64,000 bases of DNA from Flavobacteriales bacterium. GTDB lineage: Bacteria; Bacteroidota; Bacteroidia; Flavobacteriales_F; PHOS-HE28. The notes beneath the pieces were generated by a model, which saw only the letters and a list, made by a program, of their open reading frames with translations, was not told the DNA's origin and searched no databases. Positions within the stretch are counted from its first letter, which is position 1; each line of letters begins with the position of its first letter. This document shows positions 46,759 through 56,093 of this stretch, piece after piece. The DNA lies in NCBI GenBank assembly GCA_016717225.1, contig JADKGB010000013.1, positions 1 through 64,000 of the forward strand, given 5' to 3'. Both the position numbers and the translations under genes were made by a program.

Positions 46759-47295
46759 TCAGGCCTTGGTCCGTTTCTTCGGAGCGGCCTTGGAAGTGGA
46801 TCTCGCGGCCGCTTTCTTCACCGGCTTCGGCTTCTTCCACGTCAACATGGTGCCTTTGCATTTGGGGGAACCGCACTTGCATTCCCACGCTTTCAATTCC
46901 GCGGCTGTGGGTGGCTCGCTCAACACGATACCGTAGTCGTAGATGATCTCTTCACCGGTCTTGATGTTCCGCTTGGCTTCGATGATCACTTTGTCTTTCG
47001 TGCGGTCTTTGCCTTTGGCTGTATGCACAAAAGCCACACCGTTCGGTTCGCATCCGGTGTTGATCCAGCGCGCATCGTTGCCATCCCGGTTGGCATCGAT
47101 GACCCACTGCTTGTTCAGGATGAAAATGAACGTATGTCCGCTCTCGATATCGGAACTGTACCGCTCATCGGCCTCGGCATGCGTGATCAGCTTGCCTTTG
47201 TATTCCATGATATCCTCGCCTTTCTTGATATCCTCGAGGGCGAAGACGCCGTTACCGTGGATCTTCGATCGGCGCATTACTACTTTGTTCTTCAT
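46759..47295 (-). CDS. SET-domain protein (lysine methyltransferase-like)
   Basis: The 178-residue product is almost entirely a SET domain: KIHGNGVFALEDIKKGEDIM, ARWINTGCEPNG (the pseudoknot region, with the usual NHS replaced by NTG), GEEIIYDYG, then a Cys-rich post-SET (WECKCGSPKCKGTM). The C-terminus is Lys/Ala-rich (KKAAARSTSKAAPKKRTKA), like a histone-H1-type tail. SET proteins methylate lysines using SAM; bacterial targets are largely unknown. It is intact. Confidence 0.92.
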   Translation of the reverse strand: MKNKVVMRRSKIHGNGVFALEDIKKGEDIMEYKGKLITHAEADERYSSDIESGHTFIFILNKQWVIDANRDGNDARWINTGCEPNGVAFVHTAKGKDRTKDKVIIEAKRNIKTGEEIIYDYGIVLSEPPTAAELKAWECKCGSPKCKGTMLTWKKPKPVKKAAARSTSKAAPKKRTKA

Positions 47296-47404
47296 GGGCT
47301 GGTTTGGGGCCGCGAAGTTGCATGAATGGAACCATAGATGCACGCGGATGCACACAAGTAATCCACGACCATGAACATTCTTTTGCGGCGAGGAAAAGCG
47401 GCGC

Positions 47405-48830
47405 TCAGAAATACGCCGTACACACGATCACCGCGGTGATCACACAGATCAGGTCCACCAGTAACATTACCCCTAGCGTGTAACGGCTGTTCTTCACGTT
47501 CACACTTCCGAAGTAGAGCGCGACCACATAGAACGTTGTTTCTGCCGCGCCTTGGAAGAGGCACGAGAGCTGCCCGGTGAGGCTGTCCGGGCCATAGGTC
47601 TTCATCGCATCCAACATGAAGCCGCGTGATCCTCCTGCGCTGAACGGGCGCATAAGCGCGACCGGTATGGCATCGATCACTTGCTTGTCCACGCCTACCA
47701 GTCCCATCGTCCACGAAATGCCGTCCATTACAATGGTCATCAATCCGCTGTTGCGGAAAATGCTGAGCGCCGCAAGCATCGCGATCATGTAAGGCAGCAC
47801 CCGAAGGCCCGTGGTGAAGCCATCCTTCGCGCCGTGGATGAACGAGTCGAACATGTTGGTGCCTTTCTCCGTGAAGTATTTCTCGAAGAGGAACGCATAG
47901 CCCACGATCATTGCGATGATCGCCAGCAGCATGCCATTGCTCAGGTTATCGGTGAAGTGGAATTTCTGAACACCTGTGAGCTGCGTGATGTAGGTCATCA
48001 ACCCGCCAATGATGCCGCTGATCAACAACACGAACAACATCACCGGTAGGTTGAACAGGTTGATCCGCTGGCGAAAGCCCACGATGAACAGCGCCGCTAA
48101 CGTGCCTACGAACGACGTGACGCATCGGGATCATGATGTCCGCTGGATTCGCAGCGCCCTGTGCAGCACGATAGCCGATGATGCTCGTGGGCAGCAGCGT
48201 GAGCCCGGCTGCATGCAAGCACAGGAACATGATCTGGCTGTTCGATGCTTTGTCTTTCGTGGCGTTGCTCTCTTGCATGCTCTCCATCGCCTTCAAGCCG
48301 AACGGAGTGGCTGCGCTGTCCAGACCAAGGAAGTTCGCCGCGAAATTCAACGTCATGAAACCGTAGGCCGGGTGCTCATGAGGCAGATCAGGAAAGATCC
48401 GGCGGAAGACAGGGGAGAGGAAGCGCGCGAGTTTTTCCATGGCGCGTGAGTCTACCAAGAGGTTCAACAGGCCGCAGAAGAACGTGAGGTAGCCGATCAA
48501 CGGTAGCCACAGATCGGTGATCGTGCCGCGACAGGTCTGGAACAGCCCGTCGGCCGGTTGTTTGCCGATGTTCGCACTTAGTACGCCGCCCTTGCTCAAC
48601 TTGAAAAGCGTATCGCCGCGTTGAACACCATTCTCCCCAGCATTGCGCAATTCGATGAGGAAGGCTGTGCTGGCGATCGTCATCGTATCGCGCTCCGCCA
48701 CCACCAGGGCGTCGCCCTGCTTGCCGTTCACCATGCTGCCCAAGGTGTACTGCCGTCCAGTGAACAACATCACCAGGATGTAGCCGATGCTGAGAAGAAG
48801 TATGAAGGTCCAGAAACGGCTGAGGGCCAT
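47405..48830 (-). CDS. Fused SpmA/SpmB-type nucleoside-recognition membrane protein (one frameshift)
   Basis: The N-terminal half (from 48830) is SpmA-like: WLPLIGYLTFFCGLLNLL, NFAANFLGLDSAATPFGLKAME. The C-terminal half is SpmB-like: GFTTGLRVLPYMIAMLAAL, ALMRPFSAGGSRGF and QGAAETTFYVVALYFGSV. The frame changes near 48122; joined length is about 475 residues. Both halves belong to the Gate/nucleoside-recognition family of inner-membrane proteins. In non-spore formers the fusion's role is not known. Confidence 0.85.
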
Positions 48831-48881
48831 GTGTTGTTCGGTGGTTGGACAAAGCAGCAATGGAATGCGATCCATTCGTGC

Positions 48882-48953
48882 TCCATCCCCACTCGTGGCG
48901 AACAAACCGATGTGAAAGAGATGTCAGTGATGCGTCGGCGAGTGCGATCTTGG
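48882..48953 (+). repeat. 72-bp direct repeat, copy A
   Basis: The segment is 93% identical (5 mismatches) to 50932-51003 in the same orientation. The conserved core includes ACTCGTGGCGAACAAACC and ATGTCAGTGATGCGTCGGCG. It ends 31 bases before the ATG of the serine hydrolase gene. Confidence 0.9.
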
Positions 48954-48984
48954 CGCCCCAAGCATCCCCACAGATCCCCGCAAC

Positions 48985-50813
48985 ATGCCCCTAATGAAGA
49001 ATGCGCTCTCCTGTTTCCTGATGATCGCATTGTTTGGTTCCTGTTCCGATCCCGGGCCGGCGGTGGTGGCGAAAGACCCCATCCACGAAGTGGAAACCGG
49101 CCTTTGTTATCCCAACTACCTGGTAGGCGACTCCACTTGGACCATTGAGGAGCGCATGGCGCATTACGGTGTGCCCGGCATGAGTATCGCGGTGATCAAG
49201 GACAACAAGATCGCATGGATCAAGAGTTACGGTGTTGTGGACAAGGAGACCAAAGAGCCCGTTACGGACGCCACGCTCTTTCAGGCGGATCCATCAGCAA
49301 GCCGGTTTCCACATATGGCGCGTTGAAGCTGGCAGAGCTGGGCCTGATCGCATTGGATGCTGATGTGAACACGCAATTGCATTCGTGGAAACTGCCGGAG
49401 AATGAGTTCACGCAGAAGCAGAAAGTAACCCCGAAGTTGTTGCTTGGCCATATGGCAGGCACCACTGTGCACGGCTTTCTCGGCTACAGCCCCGACCTGC
49501 CCGTGCCCTCGCTTGTGCAGGTTCTGAGCGGTGAAGCTCCTGCAAATTCGCCACCCATCGTTGTGGACAAGCTGCCAGGCGAGAGTTTCCGCTATTCCGG
49601 CGGCGGTTACTGCATCATCCAGCAATTGATGATCGATGCCAAGGGCGCGACTTTTCCCAGCATCATGGATGAATTGGTGCTGCGCCCGTTGGGAATGACC
49701 AAGAGCACATACGATCAACCCCTCACCGGTGAACACCTGAAAATGGCCGCCACAGGCTACGTGCCCGATGGATCCATGACCAAAGGGAAGCGACATACGT
49801 ATCCCGAAATGGCTGCGGCAGGATTGTGGACTACGGCCGAGGACCTCGCGCGCTATGTGATCGACGTTCAGCGTTCGTACAGCAGCGACAGTGGCGCTGT
49901 GATCTCCAAGGCTTCGGCCGCGATGATGCTGTCGCCGTACATGGAACCCTTTGCAGGCGTGGGCATGTTCCTGCGGATGAACCAAGGTGAAACTTCTTTC
50001 GGACACGGAGGTTGGGATGAAGGTTTCTCGAGCGAATGCGTCGCATACCGCGACAAGGGCTACGGTGTGGTGGTCCTTACCAATGCCAACCAGCCGGACT
50101 TCATCAGTGAGGTGATCCGTTCCGTAGCGCGGGCTTATGCCTGGAAGGGATATGTACCCACGTACACGAAACTGGAAATGGATCCCGCAGCGCTTGGAAG
50201 GGTAAGTGGGCGCTACCGCCTTTCAGGAAACTCCTTGACGACCATTTCACATTCAGGTGGCCGCTTGTTCCAGCAGGCCATGGGCGAGGAGCCGGTTGAA
50301 ATGTTCCGGATATCGGATTCCACCTACATCAGTCGGGACGGCGACTTCCCTATCCAGTTCAAGGGATCACCAGCAGATAGCACGATGATCATGGTGAGTT
50401 GGGATACCGAAAAATGGACTGCCGCGTCAAGCTACCCAAGGTTGCAGGAAAATGACCGCCTGCCGATCGAGATGGTCCTCTCCGGTGATGTGGAAGGGGC
50501 CCTCATCGCTTACCGAACACGCTTGGTTGCGGATCCCAAGGATCAGTCCATTTCCGAACAAGCGATCAACGATCTGGGCTACCAATTCCTCGGCAATGCA
50601 AAGATCGTGATGGCCAGGGATCTGTTCAACTTGAACAGGCAGCTATATCCCCAAAGTGCCAATACGAACGACAGTTACGCCGAAGCCTGCCTGAAGAACG
50701 GAGAAAAGGATCTGGCGCTGACCTATTACAAAAAAGCCGTTGCCATGGACCCCACCAACAGCAACGCGGCGAGGGTGATCAAGGAACTGGAGGGGAAGGA
50801 GGCTAATAAGTAG
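48985..50813 (+). CDS. Beta-lactamase-family serine hydrolase lipoprotein with C-terminal TPR (one frameshift)
   Basis: The start gives a lipoprotein leader (LSCFLMIALFGSCSDPG). The frame changes near 49290, after VTDATLFQA, to reach SISKPVSTYG, the SxxK nucleophile motif. FRYSGGGYCIIQ holds the Tyr motif and FGHGGWDEGF the third (HGG). The last 100 residues include TPR-like helices (AEACLKNGEKDLALTYYKKA). Joined length is about 609 residues. Such enzymes include D-aminopeptidase- or esterase-like penicillin-recognising proteins; the substrate is unknown. A direct repeat flanks the gene. Confidence 0.85.
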
Positions 50814-50931
50814 CATTCCATCCCGAACGTTCCAGATAGGGAATGACCGCTATGGGACTCGAGCATCGTTGTCTGACCACAACCAAGTTCACACGCTGCG
50901 GACCTTTCTTGTTTTGAGTAGCTGCCCGTAT

Positions 50932-51003
50932 TCCATTCCCACTCGTGGCGAACAAACCAATGTGAAAGGGATGTCAGTGATGCGTCGGCGTGAGCGATCT
51001 TGG
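50932..51003 (+). repeat. 72-bp direct repeat, copy B
   Basis: Second copy of the element at 48882-48953, lying 2050 bases downstream in the same orientation. Unlike copy A it is not next to a clear start codon. Confidence 0.9.
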
Positions 51004-51127
51004 AGTTCCCGATTCAGCCGAACTCAACGGCGGGGTCCAGCGTTGAACGATCGCGCGAAAATGAAAAAATGTGAAACCGGGATCATGCCCCGGAACAACC
51101 TGATAAGTTCGCCGCCGATTTAGAAAG

Positions 51128-51451
51128 ATGCTCCATCCCGCGCCCAACAGAATATTGCATGTCATCGTAGCATGTGCGTTCTGGTTCGGATTACAGATGT
51201 GCTTTCCGCAGGTGCTTCATGCAGCGGATCTCCCTGGTACGTTGGAAGAGATCAGCTGTCGCTCCATGGACCCGGAAGATCAGAATGGGAACCCGTGTCT
51301 GGGCTTCGGGCATGACATCTGCCTTCCACAGGGACTAACGATCTGCGCATCTGTGTTGGTGAACGCGCCCTGCCGGTCCTTGGAAACCGCTCATGGCCGT
51401 GGAAGCTTGTCGCTTCTTGCTTTAGAGGGTATCCAGCCCTCAGCCCCTTGA
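51128..51451 (+). CDS. Doubtful small Cys-containing secreted protein
   Basis: A 107-residue frame starting MLHPAPNRILHVIVACAF, with a plausible signal peptide, then a segment containing six Cys residues (ISCRSMDPEDQNGNPCLGF, HDICLPQGLTICASV, APCRSLE). No family is recognised and no ribosome-binding site is distinct, so it may be a chance frame. Confidence 0.3.
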   Translation: MLHPAPNRILHVIVACAFWFGLQMCFPQVLHAADLPGTLEEISCRSMDPEDQNGNPCLGFGHDICLPQGLTICASVLVNAPCRSLETAHGRGSLSLLALEGIQPSAP

Positions 51452-51720
51452 TCCGACCAGTCCCGGTCCGCTGACCGGATATGCGGCCTCGTTTCCAGAG
51501 CGGCCGTTCCCTGTGAACACAGGCTTTCCGTTTACCGCGTCTTTCATTCTTGGTGGCGACCGACCCAATGGGCATGGGGCCTCCGCTTCCCGATCACCGA
51601 TCCATTCTTGGTATGTTCAACAGCAGTCCTTCCATCGATCTGAAGTCTTCCCCGAAACAGGACCATCCACAACACCGGACGCTCCGGAGCGTTGAGGGAA
51701 ATGGCCGCCGACAACTGGCC

Positions 51721-52827
51721 ATGGACCTCCCGCGTTCGCGTTGGCCCGCGTGGTCGCTCCTTGTAAGTCTGTGCCTTACGTTGTTGCTTGTCGGATGTGG
51801 TGCGCATGAGGAAGCCGTAGAAGTGGAGGACCCGAAGTATCCGGTCACCAGCCCGTTGCTCGCAGATACCATCGTTCAAAGCGACTACGTGTGCCAGATC
51901 CACTCTGTACAACACATCGAGTTGCGAGCGCTGGAGAAGGGCTACCTGCAGGACATGCTGGTGGATGAAGGGCAGAAGGTATCGGAGGGACAGCTCCTGT
52001 TCCGGATCCGGCCAGTGCTTTATCAGGCCGAAGTGCAAAGGGCGCAGGCTGAGGCCGAGTTCGCGGAGATCGAGTACCGCAACACCAAGACCTTGGCGGA
52101 CAGCAATGTGGTATCTCCCAACGAACTGGCGATGGCGCAGGCGCGCTACAACAAGGCCAAGGCTGAATTGGCCGCGGCCCAGGCTCACCTGGGATTCACC
52201 GAGATCCATGCACCGTTCAACGGCATCATCGGCAGATTCCATGTGCGGAAGGGTTCTTTGTTGGATGAGGGCGAACTGCTGACGGAGCTTTCGGACAACA
52301 GTTCCATGTGGGTCTACTTCAACGTGCCTGAAGCCGAATACCTGGAGTACAAGAAAAGATCCCTTGGCGGAAATGGTACCAAGGTGAAGTTGAAGATGGC
52401 CAATGGCCAGCAATTCGACCAGCAAGGCGAGATCACCGCCATCGAATCCGATTTCAACAACACCACGGGCAACATCGCGTTCCGCGCCACATTCCTCAAC
52501 CCGCAAGGATTGCTGAGGCATGGGGAGACCGGCAACATCCTGATGGACTCGGAGCTGAAAGGTGTACTGCTCGTACCACAGAAGGCCACCTTCGAGGTGC
52601 TCGATCACCGGTACGTTTATGTGGTCGGTAAGGACAGCGTACTGCACACGACACGCGTGGAGATCGGCCCTGAACTGCAGCACCTGTTCGTGGTGAACAG
52701 CGGGTTGAAGCAGGACGATCGGTTCCTGTTGGAAGGCCTCCGCAAGGTGAAGGACAAGGACAAGGTGGACTTCGAGTTCACCCCGCCCGATTCGGTGATG
52801 ACGCATCTGGACCTGTACGCCGAGTGA
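51721..52827 (+). CDS. RND efflux periplasmic adaptor (membrane fusion protein)
   Basis: The start at 51721 gives a lipoprotein signal (WSLLVSLCLTLLLVGCGAHE). The typical adaptor order follows: barrel-sandwich half (VQHIELRALEKGYLQDMLVDEGQKVSEGQLLF), an alpha-hairpin (AEVQRAQAEAEFAEIEYRNT, KAKAELAAAQAH), then the second lipoyl half (FTEIHAPFNGIIGRFHVRKG) and beta-barrel and membrane-proximal domains. About 368 residues. It links the inner-membrane pump to the TolC-like channel. First gene of the operon; the frame upstream to 51550 lacks conservation. Confidence 0.93.
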   Translation: MDLPRSRWPAWSLLVSLCLTLLLVGCGAHEEAVEVEDPKYPVTSPLLADTIVQSDYVCQIHSVQHIELRALEKGYLQDMLVDEGQKVSEGQLLFRIRPVLYQAEVQRAQAEAEFAEIEYRNTKTLADSNVVSPNELAMAQARYNKAKAELAAAQAHLGFTEIHAPFNGIIGRFHVRKGSLLDEGELLTELSDNSSMWVYFNVPEAEYLEYKKRSLGGNGTKVKLKMANGQQFDQQGEITAIESDFNNTTGNIAFRATFLNPQGLLRHGETGNILMDSELKGVLLVPQKATFEVLDHRYVYVVGKDSVLHTTRVEIGPELQHLFVVNSGLKQDDRFLLEGLRKVKDKDKVDFEFTPPDSVMTHLDLYAE

Positions 52828-52850
52828 TCGGACGGCTTAACACCTGAGAC

Positions 52851-55800
52851 ATGTTCAGAAACTTCATACAGCGGCCTGTATTGGCCATCGTCATCTCGGT
52901 GCTCATCCTGTTCGTGGGTGGGCTGGCGATCAAGCAATTGCCCACGGCGCAGTTCCCGGAGATCGCGCCCACTACGGTGAACATCTTCATCGCTTACCCG
53001 GGTGCCAGCGCGGACGTGCTTACCAAGTCCACGATCATCCAGCTGGAAACGGCGATCAACGGCGTGCAGGGTATGCGTTACCTCGCCTCGGACGCCACCA
53101 GCGCCGGTGAGGGCACCATCCGCGTGATCTTCGAACCGGGCACCGATCCCAATGAGGCCGTGGTGCGCGTGAAGACCCGCGTGGACCAGGTGATGCCCAA
53201 CCTGCCGTTGCTCGTGCAGCGCGAGGGCGTGATCATCACCCCAGTGCAGCCCAGCATGCTCATGTACGTGAACCTCTACGGCGACGGAAAGGACGCGGAC
53301 GAGCTCTTCCTCTATAACTACGCGTTCACGCAACTGATCCCGGAGATCCAGCGGATCCCCGGTGTGGCGCAAGCGCAGATCCTCGGTAGCCGCAAGTACG
53401 CCATGCGCGTTTGGATGAAGCCCGATCGCATGCGGGCCTATAACATCTCCGCTCAGGAGATCATGACGGCCATGGAAGAACAGAGCCTGATCGCTAGGCC
53501 CGGCCGTCTGGGCCAGAGTTCGGGCATCGACGCACAATCCTTCGAGTACGTGCTCATCTACAAGGGCCAGTTCAACGAGCCCGAAGAGTACCGGAACATC
53601 ATTATCCGCGCGAATGAGGAAGGGGAGATGATCCGCCTCCGCGACGTCGCGGATGTCGAGCTGGGCAGTGAGTTCTTCGACATCTATTCCAACTTGGACG
53701 GAAAGCCTTCCGCTTCCATCGTGTTGAAGCAGACGCTGGGCAGCAACGCCAGCGAGGTGATCGCGCAGGTGAAGGCCAAGCTGGGCGAACTCGCCAAGTT
53801 CATGCCCCCCAGCATCGACTACAAGGTGAGCTACGACGTGTCCACCTTCCTCGATGCCTCTATAGAGCAGGTGTTGCACACGCTGCGCGATGCCTTCATC
53901 CTGGTAGCGTTGGTGGTCTTCCTCTTCTTGGGTGATTGGCGTTCCACGTTGATCCCGATCCTCGCCGTGCCCGTGTCGCTCATCGGGGCCTTCTTCGTGA
54001 TGCAAATGTTCGGCCTGTCCATCAACCTGATCACGCTGTTCGCGCTGGTGCTGGCCATCGGTATCGTGGTGGACAATGCCATCGTGGTGGTGGAAGCGGT
54101 GCACGCCAAGATGGAAGGGAACCATCATCTCACCCCGTACGCCGCGGTGAAGGAGGTGATGGGCGAGATCGGCGGTGCCATCATCGCCATCACGCTGGTG
54201 ATGGTCTCGGTGTTCATCCCCATCTCCTTCATGACCGGCCCGGTGGGTGTGTTCTACCGCCAGTTCTCCATCACCATGGCGGGCTCCATCATCATCTCCG
54301 CAGTCGTAGCGCTCACGCTCACACCCGTGCTCTGTGCCATGCTGATGAAGCCGCACCACGGCACGCACCGGAAGAAGTCGATCATGGACCGCTTCATCGA
54401 TGCCTTCAACCGAGGCTTCGAGCGGATCACCGGCCGCTACGTGGCCATCCTGAACAGGATCGTGGTGCGGCGCCTGCTCACCTTCGGGTCGCTGGCCGTG
54501 TTCTGCGTGGCGATCTGGTTGACCAACCAGGTACTGCCGGCGGGCTTCATCCCCAGCGAGGACCAGGGCACCATTTACGCCATCGTTCAGACGCCGCCCG
54601 GTTCCACATTGGAGACCACCAATGAAGTGGCGCGTGATCTCCAAAAGATCTGCAAGGAGATCCCCGAAGTGGAATCCGTCTCGTCGCTCGCGGGTTACGA
54701 GATCATGACCGAGGGCCGCGGATCGAACGCGGGCACCTGCCTCATTGATCTGAAGCCTTGGCACGAGCGCAAGAAGAACGTGACCGAGGTGATGAAGGAG
54801 CTCGAGGAGAAGACCAAGGACCTGGGTGCGGTGATCGAGTACTTCGAACCACCCGCCGTTCCGGGCTTCGGCTCCTCAGCCGGGTTCTCCCTGCGCATGC
54901 TCGACAAAACGAACGGCACCGATTACCACGAGTTCGAGCGCGTGAACAATGAATTCATGGACGCGCTCCGTAAGAGGAAGGAACTCACCGGCCTGTTCAC
55001 CTTTTACGCGGCCAACTTTCCGCAGTACGAAATGATCATCGACAATAAGCTGGCGATGCAGAAGGGCGTGTCCATCGGCAAGGCGGTGGAGAACCTGAAC
55101 ATCCTGATCGGCAGTACCTACGAACAAGGTTTCATCCGCTTCGGCCGATTCTTCAAGGTGTACGCCCAGGCAGCGCCGGAGTATCGCCGTTATCCCACGG
55201 ACCTTACCGGCCTGTTCGTGAAGAACGAGGAGGGCGAGATGGTCCCGTATTCCTCTTTCATGCACTTCGAGAAGCGCCTCGGCCCGAACGAGATCACGCG
55301 CTACAACATGTACAATTCCTCCACCATCCGTGGTCTTTCCGTGGAAGGATACACCAGTGGCGACGCCATCAAGGCGATCCAGGAAGTGGCCAAGGAGAAC
55401 CTGCCCAGGGGCTACGATATCGCTTGGGAGGGCCTGTCCTACGATGAGGCCAAGCGCGGGAACGAGGCCATCTACATCTTCATCGTCGTGCTCATCTTCG
55501 TGTACCTCGTGCTCGCCGCCCAGTACGAGAGCTTCGTGCTGCCGCTGGTGGTGATCCTTTCACTGCCGGTAGGCGTCCTCGGTTCGTTCCTGCTGCTGAA
55601 AGCGATGGGGCTGGCGAACGATGTGTACGCGCAGATCGGTATCATTATGCTCATCGGCCTGCTGGGCAAGAACGCGGTGCTGATCGTGGAGTTCGCTGTG
55701 CAGAAGCAGCGCGCGGGAGCCACGGTACTGGAGGCGGCCATCGAAGGGGCGAAGGCCCGGTTCCGCCCGATCCTCATGACCTCCTTCGCCTTCATCGCGG

Positions 55801-56093
55801 GCCTTGTCCCGCTGGTGACCGCATCGGGTGCCGGTGCCATCGGGAACCGCACCATCGGTTCATCCTCGCTGGGTGGAATGCTCGTCGGTACGCTGATCGG
55901 CGTGCTGGTGATCCCCGGCCTCTACTACGTGTTCGCCACCATGATCCAAGGCCGCAAGCTCATCAGCGATGAACGCGATGAACCTGTATCGGAACAGTTC
56001 GTCCGCACTGGCGAGGAAGCGAATGAATCGAAAAGACCTATAAGATGCATTGAACGCACGCCTGAGGACCTGCTCAAGCGCAAAAAGGATTGA
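52851..56093 (+). CDS. RND efflux permease, HAE1 (AcrB-like) family
   Basis: At 1080 residues this is the inner-membrane proton-driven pump. It has an N-terminal helix (VLAIVISVLILFVGGLAI), a first large periplasmic loop (LPTAQFPEIAPTTVNI onward), a helix bundle with GDWRSTLIPILAVPVSLIGA and VLAIGIVVDNAIVVVEAV, a second periplasmic loop and a C-terminal bundle with IGIIMLIGLLGKNAVLIVEF. Lys940 matches AcrB K940. The motif reads Asp408-Asn409 where AcrB has Asp-Asp (407/408). Its stop overlaps the ATG of the channel gene (TGATG). Base composition is GC-rich here. Confidence 0.95.
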   Translation: MFRNFIQRPVLAIVISVLILFVGGLAIKQLPTAQFPEIAPTTVNIFIAYPGASADVLTKSTIIQLETAINGVQGMRYLASDATSAGEGTIRVIFEPGTDPNEAVVRVKTRVDQVMPNLPLLVQREGVIITPVQPSMLMYVNLYGDGKDADELFLYNYAFTQLIPEIQRIPGVAQAQILGSRKYAMRVWMKPDRMRAYNISAQEIMTAMEEQSLIARPGRLGQSSGIDAQSFEYVLIYKGQFNEPEEYRNIIIRANEEGEMIRLRDVADVELGSEFFDIYSNLDGKPSASIVLKQTLGSNASEVIAQVKAKLGELAKFMPPSIDYKVSYDVSTFLDASIEQVLHTLRDAFILVALVVFLFLGDWRSTLIPILAVPVSLIGAFFVMQMFGLSINLITLFALVLAIGIVVDNAIVVVEAVHAKMEGNHHLTPYAAVKEVMGEIGGAIIAITLVMVSVFIPISFMTGPVGVFYRQFSITMAGSIIISAVVALTLTPVLCAMLMKPHHGTHRKKSIMDRFIDAFNRGFERITGRYVAILNRIVVRRLLTFGSLAVFCVAIWLTNQVLPAGFIPSEDQGTIYAIVQTPPGSTLETTNEVARDLQKICKEIPEVESVSSLAGYEIMTEGRGSNAGTCLIDLKPWHERKKNVTEVMKELEEKTKDLGAVIEYFEPPAVPGFGSSAGFSLRMLDKTNGTDYHEFERVNNEFMDALRKRKELTGLFTFYAANFPQYEMIIDNKLAMQKGVSIGKAVENLNILIGSTYEQGFIRFGRFFKVYAQAAPEYRRYPTDLTGLFVKNEEGEMVPYSSFMHFEKRLGPNEITRYNMYNSSTIRGLSVEGYTSGDAIKAIQEVAKENLPRGYDIAWEGLSYDEAKRGNEAIYIFIVVLIFVYLVLAAQYESFVLPLVVILSLPVGVLGSFLLLKAMGLANDVYAQIGIIMLIGLLGKNAVLIVEFAVQKQRAGATVLEAAIEGAKARFRPILMTSFAFIAGLVPLVTASGAGAIGNRTIGSSSLGGMLVGTLIGVLVIPGLYYVFATMIQGRKLISDERDEPVSEQFVRTGEEANESKRPIRCIERTPEDLLKRKKD

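Larger units (their letters stand above)
50814..51720. other. 907-base intergenic region
   Basis: Between the serine hydrolase and the efflux operon. It contains repeat copy B, a doubtful small frame at 51128-51451 and otherwise open but unconserved frames. No clear promoter or terminator was found for the efflux operon. Confidence 0.6.

Noticed and set aside
50869..51123. 84-residue frame across repeat copy B
   Set aside because: The frame is explained by the repeat itself; the matching translation in copy A falls in a different context with no shared start.
52617..54764. 715-residue open frame on the minus strand
   Set aside because: It is antisense to the adaptor 3' end and the permease, very His/Asp/Gly/Arg-rich with no recognisable domain; GC-rich codons on the plus strand create it.
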